Counted from the stretch's first letter, positions 9,535-20,160 are shown. The stretch: 64,000 nucleotides of DNA from Puccinia triticina (GCF_026914185.1 NC_070575.1:3712501-3776500), one strand, 5' to 3'. The notes: generated from the letters alone by a model not told the origin. Numbers and translations are program-made.

Positions 9535-10872
9535 CTATTTGACAAGATTGCCGTCAGCGTCGTACTTCTTACGGAAAATCCAGATGGTGCCCAAGAGTGA
9601 AGCTTCCTTTGGTATCAGAACCACCTCCCATACCTTGAGACGTTCCATGGCCTCTAGCTCCACCTCGACTGCCTTCTGCCAATGATGGGATTTGGGAGAC
9701 GCCATGGCGGCCTTGTGTGTTTTCGGAACCGAGATCAGGGGAGTGGATTGGGCAATGGACATAGCAAAGATGGTTTTGTAGAATGGGATAGAGGTTATTG
9801 AAGAATGGGTCAAATGAGCTTGTCTTTTACTTGATAGGATGTTGGCTGTGTCAATGGAAGAGGATATATCCTTAGGAGCGGGTATATGGGCGGGCACATA
9901 GGAGTAACTAGGTTTAGTCCTACCGGATGTGGATGATGAGACTGCGGCGGGGGGTGACGCAAGCGGTGCTGTTAGGTCTGCAGAAGGAATCTCCGACAGT
10001 GGAGCGGTATCGGATTGATGCTGCGCACTATCCGCAGGCTCCTGCTCCGGGACATCATCCGCGGCCATTTTTGGAGATTCAGGTGGATCGTAAAACAACT
10101 TGGTGACCAAGCTGGGATCCGGACTGAAGTCTTCCTCCTCCGTCAGAAAGTCGGATACGGTATTGGCAGGGGAAAAGGGGGAGATTCCTGGATATAAAGT
10201 CTCGTCGAAGATGACGTCATGACTAAACTCAACCCTGTTCCCCGCTGTGAGTATCCTCCAGTTGGGGATACCCTGCCGATAGCCAATCAAAATGCCCTTT
10301 TTGGCCGTATCACCAAACTTTCCCTTCCTCCGTTCCTTAGGAATGTTGACGTAAGCTTGACAGCCAAAGGAGCGGAGACGAGATAGGTTGAAAGGAACCC
10401 CGTGCCAAATCTTGTGAGGAGTGAGCCACTTAAGGCGACACATCGGAGTTATGTTCTCATACAACACGGCCGTATTGACGGCTTCACCCCACAGAGAGGC
10501 CGGAAGATTTGCATGCTTGAGCATTGAACGAGCCTTCTCCGTGGTGGTCCTGTTACCGCGCTCCGCAATTGAGTTTTGCTGAGGAGTGTACGGTGCGATG
10601 ACGTGATGAATGATACCCATTTCCTTGAAGTATAGTTCAAATTCATTGGAGCAAAATTCACCGCCTCCATTGGTGACAACGTTTATGACATTTAGATTGT
10701 GAAAGTTTCTGACTTCATTGACATAATGGGAAAATTTTTCAAACGCTTGAGATTTAGACAACAGTATGTACACATGTTTGTAAGACGAGTAGGCATCCGT
10801 GATTTTGAAGTAATAGAGACCACCCCCAATTGTGGAAGGGGTTATTTTCCCACTCAAATCCATGTAAATTTA
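9535..10872 (-). pseudogene. Copia-B integrase and connector
   Basis: The integrase core begins DLSGKITPSTIGGGLYYFKI and keeps the first Asp (TDAYSSYKH). Where copia integrases have a DNGGEF motif this copy reads VTNGGGEF, so the second catalytic Asp is missing. PYTPQQNSIAERGNRT supplies the Glu region. The C-terminal connector has LRSFGCQAYVNIPKERRKGKFG, an IGY block and a long Ser/Pro linker before RT. It is bounded by TAA at 10870-10872 (expected Gln, CAA to TAA) and TAG at 9535-9537. It is not functional as encoded. Confidence 0.85.
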
Positions 10873-12143
10873 GTCTAGTAGTCCCCGAGGTTTAGGAAGA
10901 GAACCGGAGAAGGGAAGACGTGTTGACTTAGAGAGTCTACAAGAGTCACATGAGAGAGTTGAAAAGTCCACACCAAACATCTTCTTCAGAGCTTCTGCGC
11001 TTGGGTGACCGGCTCTCCTTTGAAGTAATTCAGGATCAGTTGACAATACTGTGAGAGACTTGGAGGCGAAGGACTGACCTTGAGGGGAGACTAATTCAGC
11101 TTCAATTGTAAAAATTTGGCTTTCAATAGATCCGTTGAAGAGCTTGTCGTGATTCGACTGATCAACCACTGAGAAAGAAGAAGACCCGTTCCTAATTAGG
11201 TCACGTTCGGCCAAGAAAAGTCGTCCAAAGCTGATTAATGCATGAGAAAGATCAGGAACATGAAGGGCTTTGAAGTGTCTGAGATCCCCGTCCGAGTTCT
11301 TGAGCTTGATCAACCCGGAACCGATTATTGGAAGACTTTTTCCGTTGGCAATGGAAACAGAGGACGAGTAAGGCTGATAGTCAAAGAAATTGTCCCGATT
11401 TGGAAACGAATGATTGGAACAGCCACTGTCGAGAAAGATTGACTGCTTGTTTTGGGTAGAAGCAAAAGCCGAATGGTTGGAAAAGCAGTGATATGCTTTA
11501 GGCTTGCTGTTGTCGGTGGAAGATGCCACATTCACTTGTTTTTTGTTCTTGTCCTTGTTTTTCGGAAAACCGTGGAGCTGAAAACATTGGGCCTCAGTGT
11601 GTTGAGTCTTTGGGTTGTGCTTTCCGTCAGCGCAGATAGGATTTCCGCTGCTATTGACTTTCATTGCCGTTTCAGTTTTGATTGCAGGGATTACATCGGA
11701 TTCCAAAGCCTCAAGGATTTCCGACTCTAACTGAGATTTGATGATTTCAAGGGTTAGAGGACGTTTGAGGAAGATGATGTCTTTGGTGCTCTCGAATGAA
11801 ACCGGAATCTTGCTCATGATGATTTCGGCCAAGTGATTTTCATTTACAAGGGGCTTGTCTTCTTTCGGAACTCTGATTGTCATCCCAACGGCTCTCATCT
11901 TGGCGATTCCTTTGTCAATCGCGATCATGTACTGTGTGAGATTGGAAGAGAAGGGAATCTTGAGAAAGCTTTGGTAGACTTTAGATTGATTTTGGGTCGT
12001 TTTGGCTTCAAAGTGTCCGCACAAGAGAGCCCACAGGAGATGAGGCTGTCCGCGATTGTCGTCAGTGACAAAGCAAGAGCAATTGTCCGATCCCATGTAG
12101 CGAACCAATATACCGGCCGCGACTCCTTTACGATCATTCCACA
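10870..12143 (-). pseudogene. Copia-B gag (main part), protease and pre-integrase
   Basis: Gag continues from residue W53-N54 after the nested insertion (NDRKGVAAGILVRYMG...). It has a typical UBN2-like middle (YQSFLKIPFSSNLTQYM) and a short Cys/His segment around ICADGKHNPKTQHTEAQCFQLHG. The protease active site is IFLDSGCSNHSF (about 11440). The pre-integrase segment is LLQRRAGHPSAEALKKMFG then CDSCRLSKSTRLPFSG. It ends at TAA 10870. The first gag codons lie at 17865-18018, beyond the nested element. Confidence 0.85.
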
Positions 12144-13157
12144 TGTCAGCCTTAGAGTCAACACAGTTGACCTAAAACTGCCTTTTATCTCCATTTTATA
12201 CCTAAATGTGCTCATATCTTTTTAACCTTACAACATAAGGTTGTTTTGACTTCAGATTCTGATTTTTCATGCAATTTTGACCCTAGTGTTCACTGATCAC
12301 TTTACAATATCTCTACTCCTTCATAGAGTTTGTGGTTTGTGACACACATGCGCAGCAGAGCCGTGTAGTCGCGCCTGAGCACTCCCAACCACATGTACAT
12401 GTGTGATTATGTCATCCAACTTTGAAAATTTTCGAAGTCAGGATCCCCCATGCAGCTGGAGGATCCACAGACTTCAGCACACCAGAACCACCACCCAGAT
12501 AACCCCAGGATCACCACCAAAGAGCCTACTCTACTCCCAGTATACCTACCGTCACAGGCGCCTAGGATATTGACAGTAAGTAACCTCTTTCACTGAACCT
12601 TGATTATCTCAGAGGTACAACTCTGTGTCTTGCTTGATCTGCCTTTTCTTCTTGCTTTGCCTCCTCCTTGATCACAGGGCTGTCCCTCCAATTCTACAGG
12701 CCTTTGCCTCTATCTTGATCACAGGGCTGTCCCTTCAATTCTACAGGCCTTTGCCTCTATCTTGATCACAGGGCTGTCCCTTATAATCACTTGGCCTTTG
12801 CCTCAAAATCTAGGTTGCAGGGCTGTCCCTCAGGTTTCCCATTAAGAACCTTGACTGTCCAGAGAGAAGTCTAAAAAACTGTGGCTGGATTAAACTTATC
12901 TAATCCAGATACCCTCCTGAGAGGAAGCTGTAGCACTTCTAGCACAGATTAGCAGCACTCTTCTGAAGAGTAGCATTGCCAGTGGACGTGCATTCCCACT
13001 AGAATAACCTAGTACTTCTCTTCTATCTTATCCTGCTTGGTTTCTTTCTCTCTCTTTCTCTTTTTCTCTTACAGTTGTATTTTCTTTATCCCAAGAAATC
13101 AAACTGTTGTCCCCCATTTCTTGTGTCCTGCTGTCACTATAGAGACTCAGGCTCACA
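12144..13157 (+). repeat. 5' LTR of the gag-only element
   Basis: 1,014 bp. It contains three near-direct repeats of CACAGGGCTGTCCCT with CCTTTGCCTC spacers (about 12675-12835). A third, partly diverged copy stands as a solo LTR at 46546-47561. Confidence 0.9.
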
Positions 13158-13159
13158 AT

Positions 13160-13177
13160 TGGGGGCCTCATCGGGAA
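13160..13177 (+). promoter_or_regulatory. Putative primer-binding site, tRNA-Pro-like
   Basis: TGGGGGCCTCATCGGGA starts two bases after the LTR. It resembles the tRNA-Pro primer site of retroviruses (TGGGGGCTCG...). The priming tRNA is inferred. Confidence 0.5.
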
Positions 13178-13402
13178 TATTCCTCACCTTTTCATAATTC
13201 TAGACTGCTTAAAAGCCAAAGGACTGATCATCCTGATTAAATCAAACAAAAAACTCTTAAAATTTCGAAAATTCACTAAGAAAATCTTTCTACATATCCT
13301 ACTAATGTCAAAATTCTCTCCAAAAACATCCTAAAATTGATTCTATATTGATAAATTTCCTAACTGAACCCTTGAAAAAAAAAATTTACACCCTGTGTAC
13401 TT

Positions 13403-16400
13403 GTGAAAGTGCAGAATTGCGACTCCTCCGCACCGCTATTTACCCTTTTGTCGGACTTATTCCCCATTGCATTGTCTATATCTTCGAAACAAGAAGAGAT
13501 AAAAAAATCTAAATACGCTCGAAAGATTCCTCGGCTTCTTATCTATAATTCCCGATATAGACCGCAAAAAGTTGTCAAACGCCGCAGGACAGCGCAGAGG
13601 AAGAAAACATCTGAGCTGATTGATATGCCTCCGCCCCTCAGAGATGGCCGAGATATCTCAACCAAGCAACACCTCCGTTACAAACTTAGCCCTGCCGCCG
13701 AAGAGAGGCTTCGAAGATGTAGAGACAGCCTTGCTTATGGTCAACAAGGATCTATTGGTCTTTGCGGAAGGGAAACCCCTCCCGCAAGAAACGGTAATCT
13801 CATTAGCCCTGTACAACTCGAGAGCCACGTCCATGGCCATGGAGTCGAATCAATTCACTCCCATCCCTCGTCAGGTGGAGCAAGAGACGGCGAGTGCAGC
13901 GGAGAACTGCCCAAGAGCAAGCTACAAGGAGCTGCTCAGCCGTTTGTTCGTGACCAGTTCTACAGCCACCCCTCACAAAAGCTTACAAACAAAAGCCTCC
14001 CCAAGCCCATCCCTCCTTCCGCTCGCTCCGGCCCCACGCATGGAGAGTTCTTCCGGGTCGATGGAAGTCATTCGAGAGGAGTAGGAGGTGACGAGTCTAG
14101 TCCACCTTTTCAACGTCCAGTTCAACCTCTTCATCAGAGCCCGGGAATCACTGAACATCCAGTCCATGTGAATGCTCCTGTCCTAGGCCGCAACGGCCCA
14201 AGACAAGATAGTATAGATAGTCAGGAGGGACGAAGTCAGTCGACTCTGCCAGCAATGGCTCCCTCGGGACAAGCTGGAAAGCTTAGACAGGTCCCTCTTC
14301 TACAGGACCACCGGCACCAAGCCGCCAAACAAACCAGAGCAAATAGCTCAGACCCATCCCAGCCTAGCTATAGCTCCGCACCCCAGCCACCCGCCCTTGA
14401 TGGCTACACCGACGCCAGAGCCGCCGGATTTTTAACACCGAGCGTACTGAGTAGATTACCGGGATCCTACCCACTCCTCCGACCGGCCGCTTCAGCGCGC
14501 GCTCCCGCCGCCGCTGCAACAGCAAATAGCAAGATGCCATCCAGCTTCTACACAGCTCGATGCGAACCTAGCGTCGCGACACCATCCCTACAAGCGCCAG
14601 GACGCGAACTACCAACAACATCAACCTTCTTATCCGCACGCCGAAGTGCTGCACGCGGGCAGACAGACCCAAGCCCCTTCGCGCGGCTTGAGAGGATCCG
14701 GGAGAAACAGGAATCTTCCCATGGCGGACACCAATCAAATCCTCAATGTAGGGGATTTCTATATGAGACTCACTCAAACTACAGGGAGGGACAACAAGAG
14801 AGGCAGAGGCAGAAGCACTCCTCATTAAGTTCAGCCTCTCCCATTGGTTTAAGTTTAGACCTAGAAAATCCCTGTAGGCCCTCTAGTAGAGAATTATTTC
14901 TAAATACCTTGAATGATAACTTATCCAATAATGGCCCCTTGTTGCTAGAAGGAAAATTAAAAGTACTCTTCTCTAAATTCCTGTCTGAGTTATCTGAAAA
15001 TTTTGAAACCATCCCAGGTAACTTGTTAGAATCTTGCGTCCATAACTTCAAAGAAGTACTGAATTTTTCAATCATAGACTTCTTTAGAGAGGAATTTATG
15101 CCCCAATTGCTTGATCAATTCCTGAACCAAGTGGGAGACTGTGCCAAAGAAAGACCACCTGGGAACACAAATGAGTTAGAACAATTGAGAAAACTCATTG
15201 AGGAGAAGCTGGAAGGTGTCCAAGAGAAACTGGAAGGAGTAAAAGACCTTATTCTAGTCAATGAAGCCCAATGCCACTCCAACATGGACACACTTGGTAA
15301 GAACTTAGATGATATGGAAGACAAAATGCATCACAAGCTTTCTTCTTTAGAAAACAAAATGAGTGATCTTCAAGCTAATGGTCATAACAGGTTTGAGCAA
15401 AGTATGAGAAGATTTAGTGATATTTCTTCTGTGGTATATCAAACCAATACCAAGTTAGAAAGTTTCATTGCACCTGCTAATAGGGATTGTCCTCCTCATC
15501 TTAATTATAATAACCCATTACTTAATGTGCAGAGTGAGAGTAATCACAATCAAAGCAATCAGAGAAAGCCTTCCCAATATGATTCTCAAAAACCTCCACA
15601 TGCCATGGACAATACTCCTCTACCTGACCCCCACAAATCTGCTAGAGTCAATTCCTCCAAGTCAGCTAGCAATGATGATAATCTAATTACCAATGATGAA
15701 TTCCCTTATATTGATCATGGATCAATTGATTCTGACATGAGGAAAGAGTTGTGGAAAGGCATACCAAAGAATAGTGACTGGGAGAAGTTCTCAGGAGAAT
15801 TGCCATACAACCATGAGTTATGGATTAAGAACACAGATATTTTTGTCAGAGATTACTTAATGTTGGACAGCATGATAATCAGCAGGTTGACCATTCTTCT
15901 TACTGACACTGCTAGAAATTGGTACCTTGGACTCAGAGATAAATATGGGAACAAATCTTGGGCATGGTGGAAAAATGCCATTAGAAATAAGTTTGGTACT
16001 GAAAACTGGAAATGGAGAATGCAAGAAGAATTTGAGAATGACCACTTTGATTATGATGGTAGAAAAGTCCACAAATGGTTTGGAACCCAAAGAGAAAGGC
16101 TCAGAGCTTATCAGCCTGAACTCAGTGATTATCTCATCTGTGAGAAGATCTTGAAACAGTGTCCTGGCAACCTTGAGCATGCTGTTAAGAGCAGATACAA
16201 GAAAGATGCTACTGAGATGAACTTTGAAGACATGGTTATAATTGTTGAGGAAGTCATAGACAGAGTTATGAAAAGCAATAAACCTGTAGCCAACAACTAT
16301 ACCAATCCAAATAGAAACAATTGGAAAAATACCTCAGCAGTTGATAAAGCTGAAAATCCAATTGACTCTTTTGCAAGAAGGAACCCTGTCCCAGATCCAG

Positions 16401-16735
16401 AAAAAGAAAAACTCATTTGCCATTTTTGCAAACAAACAGGTCACTTTTCTAGAGAATGTCCCAGAACAAGAAGTGAGTTACATAATGTAGGTACGTATTC
16501 TGATGATGACTCCAAGAATAAGAAAGACAAAGAAGTAGACTCCAATCAAAAGGAAGAATCTGAGTTGGATGATGAAGAAGACAATCATAGAAACAACCAC
16601 ATGAGCCTAGCCATGGAACAGGAGAATCTTTCCAATTATGATCCCCTGATTGACTTCAACTTTGGAACATATGCAGTTGAATGTGAAACCCAAGCAGAGA
16701 CCCATCAGCCCCAGACTTGGGATAATTTCTGCTGA
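13403..16735 (+). CDS. Large Gag polyprotein with CCHC zinc knuckle
   Basis: A 1,110-residue intact ORF. The first 450 or so residues are disordered, rich in Ser, Pro, Arg and Gln. A helical region at about 500-680 has coiled-coil character (LEQLRKLIEEKLEGVQEKLEGVKD, written here as the Leu/Glu/Lys heptads near 590-615). The capsid-like retrotransposon Gag domain spans about 790-950 (ISRLTILLTDTARNWY, WAWWKNAIRNKFG, VHKWFGTQRERLRAYQ). One CCHC knuckle, CHFCKQTGHFSREC, is at about 1015-1028, followed by an acidic tail. It should package RNA in cytoplasmic particles. There is no in-frame or frameshifted pol downstream: the stop at 16735 is only 110 bp from the 3' LTR. An initiator inside the first disordered part is possible. 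Confidence 0.88.
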   Translation: MKVQNCDSSAPLFTLLSDLFPIALSISSKQEEIKKSKYARKIPRLLIYNSRYRPQKVVKRRRTAQRKKTSELIDMPPPLRDGRDISTKQHLRYKLSPAAEERLRRCRDSLAYGQQGSIGLCGRETPPARNGNLISPVQLESHVHGHGVESIHSHPSSGGARDGECSGELPKSKLQGAAQPFVRDQFYSHPSQKLTNKSLPKPIPPSARSGPTHGEFFRVDGSHSRGVGGDESSPPFQRPVQPLHQSPGITEHPVHVNAPVLGRNGPRQDSIDSQEGRSQSTLPAMAPSGQAGKLRQVPLLQDHRHQAAKQTRANSSDPSQPSYSSAPQPPALDGYTDARAAGFLTPSVLSRLPGSYPLLRPAASARAPAAAATANSKMPSSFYTARCEPSVATPSLQAPGRELPTTSTFLSARRSAARGQTDPSPFARLERIREKQESSHGGHQSNPQCRGFLYETHSNYREGQQERQRQKHSSLSSASPIGLSLDLENPCRPSSRELFLNTLNDNLSNNGPLLLEGKLKVLFSKFLSELSENFETIPGNLLESCVHNFKEVLNFSIIDFFREEFMPQLLDQFLNQVGDCAKERPPGNTNELEQLRKLIEEKLEGVQEKLEGVKDLILVNEAQCHSNMDTLGKNLDDMEDKMHHKLSSLENKMSDLQANGHNRFEQSMRRFSDISSVVYQTNTKLESFIAPANRDCPPHLNYNNPLLNVQSESNHNQSNQRKPSQYDSQKPPHAMDNTPLPDPHKSARVNSSKSASNDDNLITNDEFPYIDHGSIDSDMRKELWKGIPKNSDWEKFSGELPYNHELWIKNTDIFVRDYLMLDSMIISRLTILLTDTARNWYLGLRDKYGNKSWAWWKNAIRNKFGTENWKWRMQEEFENDHFDYDGRKVHKWFGTQRERLRAYQPELSDYLICEKILKQCPGNLEHAVKSRYKKDATEMNFEDMVIIVEEVIDRVMKSNKPVANNYTNPNRNNWKNTSAVDKAENPIDSFARRNPVPDPEKEKLICHFCKQTGHFSRECPRTRSELHNVGTYSDDDSKNKKDKEVDSNQKEESELDDEEDNHRNNHMSLAMEQENLSNYDPLIDFNFGTYAVECETQAETHQPQTWDNFC

Positions 16736-16831
16736 ACATCTCAAGTGAAGATGCATACATCCTGTAAGGAGGCCCAGGAGTGTGAAAGTTTCTACCTTCT
16801 TGGTTTTATTTCTTATGGAAATCAAACCTCT

Positions 16832-16845
16832 TTGGTGGTAGGGAA
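16832..16845 (+). other. Polypurine tract
   Basis: The purine-rich stretch TGGTGGTAGGGAA lies immediately upstream of the 3' LTR start, the expected plus-strand primer position. Confidence 0.6.
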
Positions 16846-17859
16846 TGTCAGCCTTAGAGTCAACACAGTTGACCTAAAACTGCCTTTTATCTCCATTTTA
16901 TGCCTAAATGTGCTCATATCTTTTTAACCTTACAACATAAGGTTGTTTTGACTTCAGATTCTGATTTTTCATGCAATTTTGACCCTAGTGTTCACTGATC
17001 ACTTTACAATATCTCTACTCCTTCATAGAGTTTGTGGTTTGTGACACACATGCGCAGCAGAGCCGTGTAGTCGCGCCTGAGCACTCCCAACCACATGTAC
17101 ATGTGTGATTATGTCATCCAACTTTGAAAATTTTCGAAGTCAGGATCCCCCATGCAGCTGGAGGATCCACAGACTTCAGCACACCAGAACCACCACCCAG
17201 ATAACCCCAGGATCACCACCAAAGAGCCTACTCTACTCCCAGTATACCTACCGTCACAGGCGCCTAGGATATTGACAGTAAGTAACCTCTTTCACTGAAC
17301 CTTGATTATCTCAGAGGTACAACTCTGTGTCTTGCTTGATCTGCCTTTTCTTCTTGCTTTGCCTCCTCCTTGATCACAGGGCTGTCCCTCCAATTCTACA
17401 GGCCTTTGCCTCTATCTTGATCACAGGGCTGTCCCTTCAATTCTACAGGCCTTTGCCTCTATCTTGATCACAGGGCTGTCCCTTATAATCACTTGGCCTT
17501 TGCCTCAAAATCTAGGTTGCAGGGCTGTCCCTCAGGTTTCCCATTAAGAACCTTGACTGTCCAGAGAGAAGTCTAAAAAACTGTGGCTGGATTAAACTTA
17601 TCTAATCCAGATACCCTCCTGAGAGGAAGCTGTAGCACTTCTAGCACAGATTAGCAGCACTCTTCTGAAGAGTAGCATTTCCAGTGGACGTGCATTCCCA
17701 CTAGAATAACCTAGTACTTCTCTTCTATCTTATCCTGCTTGGTTTCTTTCTCTCTCTTTCTCTTTTTCTCTTACAGTTGTATTTTCTTTATCCCAAGAAA
17801 TCAAACTGTTGTCCCCCATTTCTTGTGTCCTGCTGTCACTATAGAGACTCAGGCTCACA
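16846..17859 (+). repeat. 3' LTR of the gag-only element
   Basis: 1,014 bp, the same length as the 5' LTR and nearly identical to it. CCACA follows at 17860-17864. Confidence 0.9.
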
Positions 17860-18018
17860 CCACAAGTCCTCCTGATCCTTGTTGGCGGTAGAGGCTTTGT
17901 CTGATAGCAAATATGCCAAGACGCATTTCTCCGCACAGTAAGAGAATATGACCTCCTTCCAGTTGGTGAAGTTGGATTCAGTGAGGATAGGAATGGTGGA
18001 GGGTTTGTTGACGGACAT
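17860..18018 (-). pseudogene. Copia-B gag N-terminus, split off by the nested element
   Basis: MSVNKPSTIPILTESNFTNW, the classic copia gag opening (LTxxNFxxWK), ends ...DQEDLW at the CCACA duplication and resumes at 12143. Deleting 12144-17864 restores D-Q-E-D-L-W-N-D-R-K in frame, which proves the direction of nesting. The start is 57 nt inside a longer open frame and was chosen because the gag motif follows immediately. Confidence 0.85.
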
Positions 18019-18075
18019 GATGGAGGGATTGTAGATGAAGTAAGCTTGTGATTTTTTTCCCAGAGCTAAACGCAA

Positions 18076-18090
18076 GCTGGGCTCATAACC
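18076..18090 (-). promoter_or_regulatory. Copia-B primer-binding site
   Basis: GGTTATGAGCCCAGC on the minus strand, directly after the 5' LTR end (18091). It complements the initiator tRNA-Met anticodon arm. Confidence 0.8.
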
Positions 18091-18571
18091 TATAAGACAA
18101 AAAAGTCTTTGAGGATGGGATGCGCGTTAGACACAAGCTTAGGGAGCGGTGACAACCAGCAGACAAGAGCAAACCTGTAGACGGTGAGTCAAAGGGAGCA
18201 GTGAGTTTGAGGCGAACAAGTGTTGAGTGTTGATTACTTAGGCACACTTTTGAGGATGGGATGCGCGTTAGACACAAGCTTAGGGAGCGGTGACAACGAG
18301 CAGACAAGAGCAAACCTAAAAGAAGAGCCTACAGTGAGAACAGGAGATAATGAAGTGAAAAGATGGAAACGGACCTGTAGACGGTGAGTCAAAGGGAGCA
18401 GTGAGTTTGAGGCAAACAAGTGTTGAGTGTTAAAGAAACCGGAACAAGTGGAAACAGGGATTGGACTTTAACATGACAACTAGGTTAGGCGACAAAGTAG
18501 ACTGCGGACTCAGAGTGTGAATATCACTATGTACATGCTTGTGACACCAGAGAAACAGGAACCGTCTAATA
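18091..18571 (-). repeat. Copia-B 5' LTR
   Basis: 481 bp, nearly identical to 7690-8170. It is flanked on the outside by AAGAT and on the inside by the primer-binding site. Confidence 0.85.
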
Positions 18572-18710
18572 AAGATCGTGTGACATCCAGTCTTTATCGT
18601 CACTGCTGGAAGACTCGCTGCGCAGCACTGGTGCTGGAGGCGGAGCCGCCCCGTGAACGTGGGTGCTCCCGGCGAGGCTTTGTTGAGTTAGAGACTCGAT
18701 CACGATCACG

Positions 18711-18812
18711 ATCTGAATTTATTCATGGCCAAGTGGAGGCGCACCATCTTGGCCGGTCTCAGGTCTGAAAATTGATCTCGGGCCGGCTAGCGGTCGCTTC
18801 AGGCTGTCGGCT
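18711..18812 (+). repeat. Left arm of a 102-bp inverted repeat
   Basis: ATCTGAATTTATTCATGGCC ... GTCGGCT at 18711-18812 is repeated in inverse orientation at 20059-20160, with only a handful of mismatches. The arms bracket 1.25 kb of GC-rich DNA without a convincing ORF. This could be a non-autonomous TIR element or two inverted copies of one repeat. I saw no clear target duplication; a CGATCA microsatellite adjoins the left arm. Confidence 0.7.
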
Positions 18813-20058
18813 AGATGATAAAATGTTTAAAAACAGAGTCGAGTTATAATCTGATCCCAGTTTTAGTATTACTAACAAACTAACGCACTGGCTGCGTGCT
18901 GGCATCGGTCACCCGCACCGATTATTTCACTTTTGGTCGATTTGAGCAATCAGTCAAGCCTGCCATGGTGATCTTGCAGGGGACCATGAACCGGTGACCA
19001 ACTCGACCGGGGTGAGCCGGCCCGGGAGTTGGTAGGAGGCGGCGATCGAGTTGGCTGGAAGACTTCCAATCTCAATCATGTCTCTTGTACGAGAGCGCAG
19101 CGGAAGTTTGGGTTTGTCCAAATAACCGGTTAACCGGGCCAGGCCCGAACCGGCGGGGCAACGGAGCGGACGATGGAGCCACCTCTTACAAGCCGGTCTG
19201 GCCGGAAGAGTTAGCGGAATCTTTCCGGATGACGGCTGGGTTTCAACCTAGGCCCATCCGGGCCATGAGATTCCCAAACCAGGCACTGTTTCAGCCTAAC
19301 TCCAGGAACAGCCGACTGTAGGCGGCCTTCCGGACTCAAGCCCGGCCGGTGGCCGAACTAGGCTACCGGTATTTCCGCAAGCAGATGGGTCTGCTGAAGC
19401 TGGCCACGGGCTCTGGCCAAATGGGGAAGCCACTCCGATAAGGAGCGATAAGAGACGGGTATTTATAGCCGGGCTGAGAGCCGCCGTCGCTATTTCCCCC
19501 AGGACTCGCCCCCGTCTCTTGTTCCCATTCGCCGGTTATACTCTTTAGTTATCAGCCTCAGCGATAACATAAAGATATTTTTCTTCACCACCCACCCACC
19601 CTTGGGAAGTGTAGAGCCCATGGGCCCAACACCACAAAAAGGGTACTTATGAGAGTACCGTTAGGGGGTCTTGCACCGACCCCGGCACACTCTAGTGTGC
19701 ACTTCTTCTCTGGGGGCGCTACTGGGCGCAATAGTTGGCAGCGCCACTGGCGAGCGAGACGCAGCCTTACCGTCAGGGAGGCACTACAGCGTCTCCCCCT
19801 AGGTGCTGGGCTTTTGATAAAGCCTCGTGCCTCGCACCTGTCATCCCCCCCCTCGACCCACACACGGTGGCCTTGGGGAGCCGGTCCTAAGCAGACATGG
19901 CTCTCGGGGCCGCCTAGGTGACATGAGTCACTGAACATGTCCAGAAGTGACACAAAGAATAAGCGCGTGCATCCGCAGCACCAGAGCGGAATCATGACGC
20001 GCACCGCGCACATCCCACGCTGCCTTCCCCATATCACGAGTGATTAGGTGATTGGATC
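18813..20058. other. GC-rich non-coding interior between inverted arms
   Basis: Rich in CCGG and CGG motifs. A TATA-like TATTTATAGCC near 19460 is followed by a pyrimidine-rich stretch and ATAACATAAAGA, which could be an LTR-type promoter and R region. The reading frames here have no recognisable domains and no codon-like structure. Confidence 0.4.
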
Positions 20059-20160
20059 AGCCGACAACCTGAAACGACCGCTAGCCGGACCGAGATCAAG
20101 TTTCAGACCTGAGACCGGCCAAGATGGTGCGCCTCCACTTGGCCATGAATAAAGTCAGAT
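20059..20160 (-). repeat. Right arm of the 102-bp inverted repeat
   Basis: Reverse complement of 18711-18812, starting AGCCGAC and ending AAAGTCAGAT. Confidence 0.7.

Larger units (their letters stand above)
12144..17859 (+). mobile_element. Gag-only LTR retrotransposon (non-autonomous, young)
   Basis: A 5,716-bp element with 1,014-bp LTRs (12144-13157 and 16846-17859) that both start TGTCAGCC and end GGCTCACA. TSD CCACA lies at 12139-12143 and 17860-17864. By eye only two bases differ between the LTRs (near 12198/16900 and 12975/17677). The 3.7-kb interior encodes a single long Gag (13403-16735) and no protease, RT, RNase H or integrase. The intact Gag, primer site and polypurine tract suggest it is mobilised by the Pol of a relative, probably Ty3/gypsy given the 5-bp TSD and Gag type. 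It is the youngest layer of the nest. Confidence 0.9.
7690..18571 (-). mobile_element. Copia-B LTR retrotransposon containing a nested element
   Basis: A minus-strand Ty1/copia element with 481-bp LTRs at 18091-18571 (5') and 7690-8170 (3'). It is flanked by AAGAT duplications at 7685-7689 and 18572-18576. Without the nested 5.7-kb insertion it would be about 5.16 kb. The LTR termini are TATTAGAC...GTCTTATA on the minus strand, so TA...TA rather than TG...CA. A run of G (8171-8177 in complement) is the polypurine tract. Gag-protease-integrase-RT-RNase H form one continuous frame interrupted by three stops (TAA 10870, TAG 9535, TAG 8638). The LTRs differ at about five or six positions by eye, so insertion is fairly recent. 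Confidence 0.9.

Noticed and set aside
18517..18768. Short frame ending FIHGQVEAHHLGRSQV, mirrored at 20103-20354
   Set aside because: The shared peptide comes from the 102-bp inverted repeat arms and is not evidence of two related genes.
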